Of a DNA stretch of 64,000 nucleotides, positions 31,236 to 44,079 are shown in pieces. This DNA comes from Jaltomata sinuosa (lineage: Eukaryota; Streptophyta; Magnoliopsida; Solanales; Solanaceae). The position numbers were made by a program, and so were the translations under genes. How positions within the stretch are numbered: the first letter of the stretch is position 1; every line of letters begins with the position of its first letter. The notes under the pieces are model-generated. The model had not been told where the DNA came from and made no database searches. It was given only the letters and a program-made list of their open reading frames with translations. The DNA lies in assembly GCA_003996215.1 (NCBI GenBank), contig QJPP01005184.1, positions 43,217-107,216 of the forward strand, written 5' to 3'.

Positions 31236-31399
31236 TGCCCAAATAGATATTTAAGCAAGAGTCTTCTCTAAATGCTTCGTGATTAAATACTCTTTCGGTT
31301 GTATCCTCCTCCAAAACTCTTCTGCTTTTCCATCAGTAATCAGCCTTTTTTGCTGATTTTTTTTCTAAGTATCATTAACTAGATCATTAGGATGTAACA

Positions 31400-33600
31400 T
31401 TTTCCTGGCCTAGTTATGCAATGAGCCTAGGTGGATTCTACCACAAATTCTCTTTCTGCAGGTACTAGAGCAAAATCTTGATGATGGGCTGTTATCATAA
31501 GAAACTGTAGTTTTTCAACAATACTCAAAGCAACTACAACCTTTTCCAACACTTCTGGCTTCTTAGGACTGGCTGGCACTATAGACTTTCTCAATGAACA
31601 TTTTTTATCAACCTCTATCATGTTAACTCCGGTTATTCCATGATTTGGAAGTGGATTATTTATAGCATTTGGCGGTGCCATTTGAAGCATAATAACCCTG
31701 TGATCAATCAAATCCTAAATCTTGTGCTTTAGGTTAATGTAATCTTTGGTATTATATCTGGCTCCTCCAGAATGATAAGAACAATGTCGAGAATCCCCGA
31801 AGAATTGAGAATTAGTATTATTAGGTTTAGGCTGAATGGGCTAAAAAAACCTCACCGCTTTTAATCTTTCAAATAAATGAGTTCTGGGTTTGGCCAACTA
31901 ATCAAAAGTCTGAGGAAATTTCTTTTCTATGTTCGGACGAGGAAGATTGGTATTGTTCTGATTAGTGGGAAGGGGAACTTGGTGGTAGCCCTGATTGTCG
32001 GGAGCTCTTTGATTAACCTGGAAATTTAGGGGAGGAGCTTGGTAGGTGGCTGAGCATTTGGTTGTGGATCTTGGTAAGTGGGATGCACATTCGATGGTGG
32101 AGCTTGGTAAGTGGCTAAGTATAGAAAATTGGTTCAGGAGTTTTGGAGCTAGGGGGAGGTTTGAAGGGATGAGTGTTCTTTTGAAATTGGCCCCAAAAGG
32201 CCCTCTTGGTCTCACACTGAGACTAGAGGATACATAATATACATTCTCTTTATTTTTTCTAGGGAACCTTGCCAGTCCTAACTGTGTCGAGGCTTTAGCA
32301 ATCTTCCCACTTCAGAGGCCTTCCTCAACTGTCTCACCAATCTTAACTAAATTGGCAAACTTGGCTTTGAATGCTGATATCATTTTGTCACAGAATTTTA
32401 ATTCTCGAGAGTGCATAACATAACACTAATCTTTTCCTCGATCATAGGTAGTCAGACTCTTGCTGCCTCCTTCCTCTAGCAATAGGCATAATTGCGAAAA
32501 TTCTCATTCAACTTCTACTTGATGCGATCCAAAGAGTATCAATCTGGAACACCCTCTATATTGTAAGCAAATATCCTGGCAAAGTCCTTGGCTAAATCAC
32601 TCCACCAAGACCATTTTTTAAATTCTTGAGTGGTAAACTACTCCAATACTTCTCTGCTTAGACTTCGACTAAATAGACTCATCAATAGCGCCTCATTCTT
32701 CCTAGTGCCTACCATTTGGTCACAATAGCTCCTCAGATGAGCATCAGGGTTTCCAATACGTCTGAATGTCTCAAATTTAAGGATTTTGAATCCCTCTGGT
32801 AAATCCAACTCCAAGTGAATGCAAAGGTCATCATAATTGTACCCCCTTTCATTAGGTGAACCTCGTGATTCCCTGATTCTAGCAATCTCTTCCTTCATTA
32901 GTGCCATGTCATGACTGTGCATGTCCTCGATTGCTTTTAGATCCCTCTCTTTTTCCTCGTAATGGTCAAGCTCAAGGTTTTCCCAAGAAAGTAGGATAGG
33001 GCGTTAGTGTGGTGTGGAAGGTAGAAGGTCACATATTTGGGGTAGTTGGGTGCTGGACATTTGGGGTGGCTTTTATGGAATTTTGGTATTTGGAGGTATA
33101 GCTTTGTGGGTAAGTGACATTTGGGGGGTTATTTTGGAATTATAGGTGTTTGGTGGTGTATTTTGGTAATTCTAAGGGAGGGTTTGAGGGTTGTAGGCAT
33201 TGGGGTTGTTGTTTGGATTGGCATGTTGGATGGGGGGAATGTGAATATGATATGACGATCCTACGTGAAGCAATTTATTGGGGGTAGGGTCATTGAAAGG
33301 CCTTAGAGCGAAGGGCGCTTTCCTCGGATGGTTTTCAACCAATAGAGAGTTGAGTGGAGGAAACATGAAAGGGGTCCATGGGTCGCCCAGGGTAGGATTA
33401 TTGGCAACAATGGCCAAACGTTCCATGTTCTTAGCTTTTTGAACTTTCTCTTGCATTTTTTCCAACTTTTTTGCGAGTTCAACAATTATCTTGATTTATT
33501 TTGCGATCACGTTATCCCTTATGGTCAGAGCATTTTATTCCTCATTGTAAGTCATCTTGTCTTTTGAGAAGCAACGGTGAGTGGAGGAATCTTTGTGTGC
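31400..33600 (-). pseudogene. gag of Tat/Ogre-like element
   Basis: In minus-strand order: a coiled-coil-like start (AKKLEKMQEKVQKAKNMERL, about 33480-33420), a Pro/Asn-rich segment, then the capsid: YNYDDLCIHLELDLPEGFKI, NPDAHLRSYCDQMVGTRKNE, LLMSLFSRSLSREVLE, with stops thereafter, remnants of the FAYNIEGVPD and KLNENFRNYAYC helices, a Pro-rich linker (32215-31898) and HCSYHSGGARYNTKDYINLKHKI followed by NPLPNHGITGVNMIE. The last part is the knuckle-like region before protease. Many stops and frameshifts. Confidence 0.82.
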
Positions 33601-34199
33601 TTTTGAACGGGTGAAATAAGGGTGCTCAACTAGATTTCTCAACATAGATCAGTTTCTGTTTATTCTGTTATCTGATAAAGTAAAAATAACTCAAAAGGTA
33701 AATATGTTAGGTTTTGTTAGTGACAAATAACACAAGATATTTGACCAGAAATACACACATAGGAATTTCTCAACACAAATAAAAGTTACTTTTCATCAGG
33801 CAAATTGATTTATGGGTAATTTGACTTGAGGATTTCAATGAACAGGACTTTGCCCATTCATTTTGGATTAGTAGATTTTATTAGGAAAGTTGACTTGTTG
33901 AATCTTCATCTTCTGGCACCTTTACTTGCTATGCTCCTGAACTCTTTGGCATTTTCATCAAAGTGGGGGAAATGAAAATTTCTTAAAGATAGGGGCCAGA
34001 CCCTGAAAGGCTGCCTACGTATCTCACGAAAGAGAAACTAGGCCCTACGTAGTTCAAATAGGTAAAGGATATTTTTATTTCACTTTATTTCATCCACTAT
34101 CTTTGATTACAAGAAGAAAGTAAAACATAAACATAAAAGCACTGCTACTTTTAAAGCTTAATTTTAAATAGTGGTTGGTCTTCTCGATTTTCTTCAATC

Positions 34200-35160
34200 T
34201 TATTCTTCAAGGGTGGTAGGATGGGAATTCAATCCGGATCCTTCCTACATTAATGAGATGTTCAAGGTAGACCCTGAAGGTTCGATAATTCTCGATGTCA
34301 TGTTCCCTGCTCTAGCATGATAGAGACATATTTCCTTACACTTATGCCAAGCCTTGGACATTTTTCTAGATTTCCTTTCAATTGGCTCAATTATTCCAGC
34401 ATGAATTAGCTTAAAGTAGATGTCGAGGTATGTGTCATAAAAAATAGTGAAATCATATTGATGGATCAGAACATCTTGGGTGATTGGTATTTCAGGCCTC
34501 ACCCTATCACAAACTAGATGGTATGGGGTCCCACATGTGGCTGATTTGCCCACTGTTGATTATCTCGTGGATCCCCCTTAGCATAGTGCATTCATTAGTA
34601 GTATGGCTCCTTTGGCGCGGGTGGTAAGCACACCTTTGTGTTCGTCTATGGAGTTACACAAAAAACACATGGTTTGATCGGGGTGTAAGATCCCCATGGC
34701 TTTCAAGGCTAGGTAGATAATCAAACACTAAACGATCCTAGGCCTTCGGTAACTTTCTCGAGCATATATTTTGAGAACAACCTGTCCCTTTCTTAGTTTG
34801 AACCTAGTTGGCCAAACGGGGTCATCTATGATGTTGTCCCAATAGTCCGTGACTTGGTTAAGAGGATGGATTTGTTCGTCATTCTCCCCTACGAACTCTT
34901 TATTATTTCCTATGACCGAAGCTGACCTCTTAAGCATTTGCTTATTTTTTTTTTGTCCATTTGGTTCATTATCTCCTTTGTCTGGGTTATCCTTATATCG
35001 ACATTGACTTTTTTTCTTCCACTAGAGCTATCTCTTCATCAACTTTCACAAATCTAGCTACCAACATCTCCTCCACTTGTTTAGCTTCCTTAATCAGCTT
35101 CTTCATTCCTGCATCTTTTGGTCAATCTCTTCCATTCTTTTGTGCATCATTTCTTTGATG
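34200..35160 (-). pseudogene. ORF1-like remnant upstream of gag
   Basis: Ogre elements carry an extra ORF of unknown function between the primer binding site and gag; this remnant lies there. It starts with a Lys/Glu-rich stretch (MDIKEMMHKRMEEIDQKMQE), then a conserved-looking DNIIDDPVWPTRFKLRKGQVV, and PYHLVCDRVRPEIPITQDVL, QYDFTIFYDTYLDIYFKLI, KMSKAWHKCKEICLYHARAG, then across a frameshift a HDIENYRTFRVYLEHLI stretch. The last resembles the gag knuckle-proximal pattern (H-D/N-T-E-D-x), suggesting an ancient relation to gag. Function unknown. Confidence 0.6.
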
Positions 35161-36246
35161 TCCATGGTAAGTCAACCTTCCTAGGGATTTAAGCATTTTT
35201 TTAGAAGGTTTATAGGGAGTTTGAATTTTTTCTGAGGACCTTGGAAAACACGAGGAGTAATTTGGTAGGACTTTGTATTTGTGGGCTTATATATCTGCCT
35301 ACGGTGTTCTAGAAAAATGGGAGTGGATCAATTTATCCTTGATTTAAGCAACGCACATAAACTCATAAGACAATTATATCACGTAATATTTTATAGCGCG
35401 TCCTATATGAATATGTGACCTTTTTATGCCACAGGTAGGCCTAACAAATTGAAGTATATGTATGTCATTTGAATACATTCTATTGCCCCAAAAATATTAT
35501 ATACAAACTCTTAAAACGGAATAAGGATACAAAATAAGGGAAAGGGTTGTACATAAATATCAGTCCCATGAAGGGGTACAATCCTAAACTAGGCCATCGT
35601 GACTGATCCTTCATTCTCGAACTTCTTATACTTCGTGGAATTTTGAATATCTTTCAGATGACAATCTTCCTTTGATTATAATAATAAAGAACCATCTAAA
35701 ATTCCCTACCCCGAGGGACAACGATTCATATAATCTGACATCATATTCTTCAATTAAACACATAAGGAATGATTATTCTTTCAGGCCGTGGGCCCTTTCG
35801 AACACAAGGTGGTCTTACTAATGGACTTAATATCCCTCAGATATCAAGGTATCTTAGGTCAAAGCCTATTCACAGATGTGGTTTAGCTCTATCTTAGGTA
35901 GACTAGAGTGGATTTATTTCAAAATGACCAGAAACTCGGGCAGATAATTACGGGTTAAAACAATAAGTGATCGTTGATCGATCGTGAGTCAACTACTCAC
36001 TTGTCTGTTTTGAGAAAGTGTGTTTTAGTGAAGGATATTGTGAACACTCGCATAATCACCTTTTTTTCCTAATGCAAACTAATATTTTGCCATGGGAGGC
36101 GAAATATGCCAAGAACAGTTATAAATTATGTGAATTTAAACAAATAAGCAAAGTAAGCGAAAAATAAAGTTTACTAATTATTACAATTTTGAATAGTTAG
36201 TCAAATAAGAGTTAGTCAAAATATTTGGTTAGAACCTAGTTGAAAG
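35161..36246 (-). other. Untranslated leader of Tat/Ogre-like element
   Basis: Between the primer binding site and the ORF1-like remnant. No credible frame and no clear repeat. Confidence 0.55.
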
Positions 36247-36264
36247 TCTCCAGCAGAGTCGCCA
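36247..36264 (-). promoter_or_regulatory. Primer binding site of Tat/Ogre-like element
   Basis: The minus strand reads TGGCGACTCTGCTGGAGA. The common form in Ogre/Tat elements is TGGCGACTCTGCTGGGGA, reported as complementary to a tRNA-Arg. One mismatch to that form. Confidence 0.82.
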
Positions 36265-37948
36265 TTTCTATTTTCGAGTTTTTTGGACAAGAAAAAAGAT
36301 TTTGACTTAGAAAAGATTTATTTTGAAAACTTGTTCAAATTTTCAAAACAAATTTCTTAGAAACCAAGAGTCGCCACTTAATTTGATTAAAGGAAAACAA
36401 AGAAAACCTTTAGAAATTTCTTAAGTCTAAAAACAGTAAAAAGACTTTAGAAATAAGAGATTAAAGGTAAGGGTTCATATTAATATCCCAAGAAAATTTA
36501 AAGCACTTGAGATATCCACTAACTCATGGTTATCTGGTGTTGTTTTAAATAACTCTTATTTGACTAACTTGAAAAGATCTCAATTTAAGTAATTGAGAAA
36601 AGATTATTACTTTCTGAAAATTTAACTTAAGGAAACAATTGAGTGATTTAGATAAGGTCTTGATGAAACAGTGAAAAAGATCCCCTTTCTTAAGAAACTT
36701 CGAAAAGTAATGAGTTTGAAAAATAAATAGAAGAACTAATTTTTATTTATCAACTAAGTTAAACCAATGCAAAAGATGATAATTTGTGAAAATATGACAA
36801 CTTTAAAGGGGAAAATCAACTAGGTTAATTAAAAGAGTAAGAGTTAGTAGCAAGTAATGATAACAATAAAATGATAAAGCTAAGATGAACTACTGGAATT
36901 TAGGCTTCTTAGCCCAAATTCCCATTCTTAAAGGCCTTTTTGGGCCGTTGTTGCTGCAACCTATTTCTTTGGGCTTTAGCCCATAATTCTGCTTCAGCTA
37001 CCGCTTCTCATCTTGTGGGCTTTAGCCCTTTTTTTTTTGCTTTCGTTTGATCCCTGTATGCTCGCTTTCTCTGATGTATATCACCATATACTAATGTATA
37101 TTAGTCCACTTTAAACTTGATTAAGACTTGACTCGATGGGATTGGGCTTAGCTCAAAAGATGCAGGGAAATGGAGTCCAATGGACTCGTCACATTCATGT
37201 AGTAAACAAAATGAAGGAATTAGTAAAAGGGGGAGAAATATACATCGAAGGTAAAACCTCGAAAGAATGCAAGTATATTTAATTGGAGACTTGGCAAGAC
37301 AACTATCATGCCAAACACAAATTGTTTTAAATATTTTCACTAATCGATCGCCCAATTGATCATGAATCCCCACTTGTGTGAAGATCAATCTTAACAAATC
37401 ATATGATCAATGCAAGAGCATTTAACACTTTATTTGAACTTTAAAAAATTGGACTAACACTTGAATATCTTACCCAATTTTAACAGAGGCTGTCAAGTAA
37501 ATGTAAAAGAAAAGCTCTTATGAGTTTAATATTCAGAAATAATTAAACAAAACTCTTATGTGAATGATTCATTACCATTTGCACAAAGAAGTATAAATTC
37601 TTGTGACTACACGTGTTAACTTGAGATACTCAAAATATAATTGAGCCATGTTAATCAAATGTGAACAACTTCTCAAACACGTACAAGAGCATAGATTAAC
37701 ATATTTAAGGATACTTTCACTCTCTATATACCGTTTAGTTTAGCCAAGACAATAATAAACAATTGTGATTATTATCTCCTTACAACATAAGGCAGCAAGC
37801 TATTATTCCAAAATCACCCAAAATGAGCAAATTTTATGACACCATTAATCTTTCAAAAAAAAAGGGACAGATTTTGAGCTTGCCAGTTCCTAACCTCAAC
37901 CCGATAAAGGATTTAACCATGTGTTAGACAATTCTTATATGTATTAAT

Positions 37949-38359
37949 ATTTCAAGCAGTAAAGGAATTTAACCATAATTTCCATTTTTAATGGGAAAGT
38001 AGACTGAAAATACACATGATGAGTATCCTTGGACCATTGTGACCAGCAACGCATAGCTATTTCAATTACAAGTTAGCATATTAATATTTCAAGCAGTAAA
38101 CGAATTTAACCATAATTTCCATTTTTAATGGGAAAGTAGACTGGAAATACACATGATGAGCATCCTTGGACCATTGTGACCAACAACGCATAACTATTTC
38201 AATTACAAGTCAGTATATTAATATTTCAAGCAGTAAAGGAATTTAACCATAATTTCCATTTTTAATGAGAAGTAGACTAGAAAAACACATGATGAGCATC
38301 CTTGGACCATTGTCACCAACAACGCATAGCTATTTTAATTACAAGTCAGCATATTTTAA
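37949..38359. repeat. 137-bp tandem repeat, 3 copies, in LTR
   Basis: Units begin ATTTCAAGCAGTAAA at 37949, 38086 and 38223, exactly 137 bp apart for the first two, and run through CCATTTTTAATGRGAA and TGAGCATCCTTGGACCATTG. Copies are well over 90% identical by eye. Confidence 0.92.
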
Positions 38360-38770
38360 ATCAGATATCTTTTAAGGCACAGGGTAAACACAGGTTTGTC
38401 CAGATGATATTTTCACAACAAAAATTCACAAAGGGCGATGCTAATCATATGATTCACTTATTGAAAATTTCAACATCAAGCCAACAGTAGCATATCACAA
38501 ATCATACAACAAACTAAATACACAAAAGGACGAAAGAAAAACAAAGAAAAGAGGGGGTTTTACTTTTCTACGGGCAACAAACTAGGACGTTAGCTTTTAT
38601 CAAAGAAATCTTCCACCCAACCAGAGTTCATAACGATTTTGCCGGAATCTTAAAAGATATTTTCATGTCTTCTTGACTCTGTAACTTATCAATTCTTTGA
38701 AGCTAGAGAGTGGTTCTCCAGAGGAACTTCATAATTGAAAAGCCAACCCCTAATTTCTTCCAAAGAGAGA

Positions 38771-38780
38771 TTTATATAGG
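38771..38780 (-). promoter_or_regulatory. TATA box of Tat/Ogre-like 5' LTR
   Basis: Minus strand reads CCTATATAAATC, a clear TATA motif within the LTR. Confidence 0.6.
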
Positions 38781-39119
38781 GATTTCTAGGGTAGAAATGG
38801 GGGGAAAATCAGAGGGGCTAAAATGGGTAGAACACTTAGGGTTTTTTTGAATTTCAAACTTGAATCCAACAATCTTGAGCCACATATGTACTATCTCAGT
38901 ACAAAACGAGAGGATTTCGCCATGATTTTTGGGAGAGGAACATTGGAGGAGCCAACAGTCCCTTTTCTAGAACCTTAATGGTTCTTCCCGCTTTCAAGAG
39001 ACGGAGATTTCACGGGGCTTGGATGGAGCTTAGACGATGTGGGCATCGTTTGGAGGTTTTGTTGTTTTCGTTTGTGGAACTTTGATGGAAGTAATTTGGT
39101 TTCTAGGTTCATTTGTTTG

Positions 39120-41859
39120 TGTCACGACCCAAAACTAGGCAGCGATGATGCCTACATAGCCCCCAGTAGGCAAGCGAACCCAATAATGCGGAAGATAATA
39201 AAACATTCAACATAAAAAAAGCGGAAGAGAAAGTATAAGGAAATAGGGGGCAACAGTATAAATACATATGACCTGTAATAAATATACATCAATGGCCCCA
39301 AAGTGACCAAGAAGACAGTTATATATACAAGAACCAACCTAGGACCTGGTGTCATCGGTACAAGAGCGTCTAAAGTATGGAGTAGCTATACAACAAGCAC
39401 TGTCTATCCAAAATACAAAATATAGACAGAAAGTAGATGGAAAGCAGTAAATGTCTCTAAAATACGGGGAGCTCACAATGATCTGAAAGCAACTGGCCAC
39501 AAATGATAGGAGGATCAACGAGGGTGGCTCGTACTAGGTGCTGCATCAGAAAAGAGTGTAGTATGAATACCAAAGCAACGGGTACCCAGTTGGCATCATA
39601 GGCTGACTAAGCTCAGAAAGATAATATATATTACAAGCTACAGGAAAGTAAACTAACTACACTGATCCACCTAAATCTAGTTATCTACTAACAGAGTCAT
39701 AACCCAATGAAAGGTGAAGATAATAATGATAAGAAGGCAAGGTATTCCAAGCACACATAAGCAAATACAATGCACTGTGAGATGATATGATGCAAAAACA
39801 TGCCCAATGCAAAATGAGTCTAGAATCCCATAATCGAATAAACAGTAAGTAAATATGAGTCTGGAATCCCAGTGTCGGATATGCCATAAGTAAATATAAG
39901 TTTGGAATCCCAACATCGAACATGCAATAAGTAAAAAAATGTCCCCCACTGAACTTAAATCGATAAAAGGGAGGCATTTAGTTCTTAAATCCAAATCCGG
40001 TAGTAAGGTAGTGCAACTCTTTCTTAAAACCCTTGAAATACGAAATAATAACAAAACAAACCATCCTTTTTAACCCGAAAACCAACCATTATTTCTTAGG
40101 ATACCATTAATATGCCTAGTCCATGAATGCAGAAACGAGAGTAAGTGGTACAACACCCAAACAAAGACGGAGATATAACACCAAAGGTAGGGCCAAAGCA
40201 CCCCCAAATAAGGTACTCACCTGGAACTTCGTCTAGTCCAACGCTATGACCTCAGGCCTATATTTACACATATTTTATGGTAAATAACGACGGAGAAGAA
40301 AAGGAATGATAATATGAAAATAAAACAAGGCATCTACTCTTTCTCTAAAACCTCCTAAGGTTCTCTAAGGACTCTAGGCTAGCCACAGTAATCTCCTATA
40401 CTAAGGATAAACAAGGATATACTACTCTACAGTCCCAAAAATGGGCAAGATGAGCAGAAACAAGATTTGAGCCTAATTCTAACCTAAACCTAGCCTAAAT
40501 TTCATGCAACTCATAACATATAAAATCTAACTAAGACAAGTCTTAAACTAGAAAATCGTAACCTGCCTCGGGGCCAAACTGCAAACACGAACCATCATTC
40601 ATGTGCCTTCCCCTTTTGAATAGCCTCAGAAAGTTGCCACGCTATCGAGAATATAATCCAGGTGTCAAGACGAGAACAATGACACCCATATTACTAAATG
40701 GAAATTCGGGCTGGAAATTGGGTCGGAAAATGACCCTCAAAGCTCATGCAACTAAACGGAAAACAACATTCACAATTATGGTTGCAATGGGTTTAAAAAC
40801 CAATGCCCAAAATTTGAGCGCAAATGGGACTCATTTCGAGGTCCAAAACAGCACTAAAGTCCTTTTTGATCAAGAATTAAAATAAGGAATCTTTAACTGA
40901 AAAAAGCAAAAATAACATCAATTTAGTGATGGAAAAGAGAAGAGGAATATAAAAGAACTTACCAGACCAACATGAATGGAAATGTGAGCTTGGATTAGTG
41001 CTTGAAGCTAAACACTAATGGAGTTATTCAATTTGATTGAGGAGAAAATGAAGTTGAAACCAATATATAGCTGCCAGGCCAAGCATGTGCACACGCGGCC
41101 AGGATACTGCGCACAAAGCCTAGAACATGTGGCTAGGCGCATGCGCACGCACAAGGCAGGCAGAGGCCAAGCCAGTTCCAAGCCTGCGTGCACGCGGGCT
41201 AGCCACCTCGCACGCAGGCATGCACACGTAGCCAAGCCACCATACGGGTGCAGGGCACTGAGAGGGGCATGGTCGACGCCTTTTATGCACAAGTAGCCTA
41301 CCCTCTACATGGGCAAAGGGTTGGCAAGTGTAGCAACAAAAACCAGCCAACAACAGTTTTTGGCAACTCAAAATGTCACCGGATGGACCCTCAGGATTTA
41401 TCTGGGGTCCCCCAGATGCAAACGAACTATTCTACTCAACAAAAAATGGCATTCCGAACTCAACTGAATTGATGAAAATTCCAACAAAGATTGTTTTAAT
41501 GAAAAATGGGCCCCACACCCAAATAATCAACTTTTACCAAAATGGAACCTAATAGCCCAAAACAAGTTCGGAAGCCTCGGTACCCAAATCAAAGGTCCCT
41601 CTATCCCAAAGTCAATATTCTAGAGCTAACAACACTGATAAAATTTCCATCTGAGACTTTCTTCTCCGAATGTTGACCAAAGTCAACTCTACTAGCCTTA
41701 AGAGTTGCAAAATAAGAAAATGAGCTTAAAACACAAACAAATGGCCTGGGAACTGTATCGTCAGTTCTGATAAGTTATAAATGACCTGTAGCCACTGTGG
41801 GAAAGCTTGAATATGGAATAAGCATGAAAATCAAGGAAATAACCTAGATGGTAATGACA
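39120..41859 (-). repeat. 3' LTR of Tekay-like element (2740 bp)
   Basis: Plus strand begins TGTCACGACCC and ends GGTAATGACA, so the LTR starts TGTCATTACC in element orientation. Homologous throughout to 47015-49770 with many substitutions. A GC-rich patch of CACGCG/GCATGCGCACGC words lies at 41085-41290; its open frames are not genes. Confidence 0.88.
41061..41070 (-). promoter_or_regulatory. TATA box, Tekay-like 3' LTR
   Basis: CTATATATTG on the minus strand just downstream of the GC-rich patch; the 5' LTR has CTATATATTA at 48971-48980. Confidence 0.6.
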
Positions 41860-41959
41860 ACATCTACTACTAAAGGAACTTTTTTCCCGAAAGTTAAAGA
41901 AAAGAAGATACATGAAGGTTTGAAAAGATGAGATAGCAGGTCCTTATGTTGATCTCGAT

Positions 41960-42340
41960 CTCCTAAGTAGCCTCCTAGACAGGACGATGCCACCACTGAA
42001 CCTTAACTGACAAGATATCCTTAGACCTCAACTTTCTAACCTGCATGTCTAAGATAGCCACATGCTCCTCCTCAAAAGCCAGAGACTCATCCAAATGAAC
42101 CGAATCCCACTGAAGCACGTGAGATTCATCCAAAATATACCACTGCAACATAGAGACATGGAAAACTGGGTGAACACCGGAAAGAGCAGGAGGCAGGGCC
42201 AACTCATATGCAACCTCCCAAATGTGATGAAGGATCTCAAATTGCCCAATGAACCTAGGGTTGATCTTGCCCTTTCTCCCGAACCTCATCACGCCCTTTA
42301 TGTGCGACACACGAAGGAACACATAGTCACCAACCATAAA
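41960..42340 (-). pseudogene. Integrase C-terminus and chromodomain, Tekay-like
   Basis: VGDYVFLRVSHIKGVMRFG and GKINPRFIGQFEILHHI (GPY/F module), LPPALSGVHPVFHVSML, then the chromodomain-like VRKLRSKDILSVKVQWWHRPV followed by a stop where Glu is expected in the RPVEEATWE motif. Chromodomains of this lineage are thought to steer integration to chromatin. The first 121 codons are open; the end is broken. Confidence 0.87.
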
Positions 42341-43290
42341 CTCTAAGTGTCAAACTCTACGGTCAGCATAACTCTTCTACCTACTCTGGGCAATGCAAAG
42401 TCTCTCCTGATGACCTGTTCTTTATCTATCAAATCACGAAGCAAATCAGTACCCCAAGGTCTAACCTCAAAGGCATCAAACCAACCCACCAAAGATCTAT
42501 ACTACCTACCATACAAAGCCTCGAATAGAGCCAATTGAATGCTGGAATGGTAACTATTATTATATGTGAACTCTGCCAAAGCTAAGAACTGGTCCTACTG
42601 ACCTCCAAAATCAATAATACAGGCTCGCAACATATCCTCCAGAACCTAAATAGTGTGCTATGACTGACCATCAGTGTGTGGGTGAAAAATGGTGCTAAAC
42701 TCAACTCTGGTGCCCAACTCCCTCTGAATAGACCTCCAGAAACACAAAGTAAACCGAGTACCATGGTCAAAAATAATAGAAACTGGCACCCCATGAAAAT
42801 GGACAACCTCACAGATGTAGATCTGGGCTAACCTCTCAAAACTGTCAGAAGTCTAAACTGGCAGAAAGTGAGTAGACTTCATCAACCTGTCCATGATGAC
42901 TAAATATCATCAAATCTCCGCAAAATATGTGGTAACTCGACTATGGAGTCCATGGTTATCCGCTCCCATATCCACTCCAAAATAGGTAGCCACCGAGACA
43001 AATAACTTGGTGTCTGGTGCTTAAACTTCACTTGCTGACAGTTCAAGCACTTAGACACGAAATCTGAGATATCCCTCTTCATCCCACACTACCAGTAGTG
43101 CTGCCTCAAGTCATGATACATCTTAGCTGCCCCGAGATGAATGGAATACTTAGAACAATGAGCCTCCTCCAAGATCAATCGAACTATGTCACCAATTTTA
43201 GGAACGCAGATATGACCCTCAATCCTCAGAACACCATCCGAATCTAAGGTTGACTTCCTAGCATCACCGCTCAACACTTTGTCATAAATG
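42341..43290 (-). pseudogene. Integrase N-terminal and core domains, Tekay-like
   Basis: The zinc-binding HHCC module survives: EEAHCSKYSIHLGAAKMYHDL, then FVSKCLNCQQVK. The core begins ERITMDSIVELP (first catalytic Asp), but stops and frameshifts follow near 42900. The region around 42582-42812 reads in other frames as remnants of the HPQTDGQSERTIQ and FEALYGR segments. Confidence 0.83.
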
Positions 43291-43399
43291 ATCCTCTACC
43301 TTGTATCATCAAACTGTTGTGCCCAAATCTACTCCAACAAGGAAGATCTAGCATAAAACAAGCAAGAATGCGGCATGACTCAGAAATATGAAGTCAAAC

Positions 43400-43960
43400 C
43401 AACCTGTTAGCCAAGGACTGGATGTCCAAAGCTAAAGGTTGCTCCTACTCTACTAAGAAATCCATGCTACCCATACTCACTGCCTTTTGGCTCAAGGAAT
43501 CCGCTACCACATTTGCCTTGCCTGAGTGATAAAGAATGGATATGTCATAGTCCTTCACTAACTCCAACCACCTGCACTGCCTCAATTTTAGATCTTTCTG
43601 GATGAATATGTACTGAAGGCTATGGTGGTCCGTGAAGATCTCACAATGTACGCCATACAGATAATGCCTCTGAATATTCAACGCAAAGACTACCACTACT
43701 AACTAAAAGTCATGAGTGGGGTAGTTCCTCTGATGAACCTTCAAGTGTCTGGAAGCATAAGCAATAACTCAGCCCCACTGCATTAATACACAACCCAAAC
43801 CAACATCGTAAGCATTACAATATAGTGTAAACCCCTGGCCCTCAACCGTAAGAGTAAGAATCAAAGCTGAAGTCAATAAGGCTTTGAGCTTCAAAAAGCT
43901 CACCTCACACTCATGGACCACTAGAAAGGAATATTTTTTTGAGTCAATCTAGTCAATGGA
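43400..43960 (-). pseudogene. RNase H domain, Tekay-like
   Basis: FTLYCNAYDVGLGCVLMQ (catalytic Asp of the DAS motif replaced by Asn), VIAYASRHLKVHQRNYP, then FALNIQRHYLYGVHCEIFTDHHSLQYIF and GKANVVADSLSQKAV. A stop sits between YASRH and the second half. One active-site Asp appears lost. Confidence 0.85.
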
Positions 43961-44079
43961 GCTGCTATAGATGAAAATCCTTCATAAACCATTTGTAATA
44001 ACCTACCAACCCAATAAAACTGCAAACCTAGGTAGGAGAAGTAGGCCTAGCCCAATCATGAACTGCCATAATTTTTGCC

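Larger units (their letters stand above)
36265..39119 (-). repeat. 5' LTR of Tat/Ogre-like element, inner part
   Basis: Extends from the primer binding site to the insertion site of the Tekay-like element; the LTR start lies at 50605 on the other side. Contains a TATA box near 38776, a 137-bp triplication and a second GTGGCGACTC motif at 36367-36376. The inner boundary is taken as the base before the primer binding site and may be a few bases off. Confidence 0.75.

Noticed and set aside
41008..41472. Overlapping frames on both strands rich in Cys, Ala, Arg
   Set aside because: Products of the GC-rich patch in the Tekay-like LTR; also seen in shifted form in the other LTR (48981-49226).
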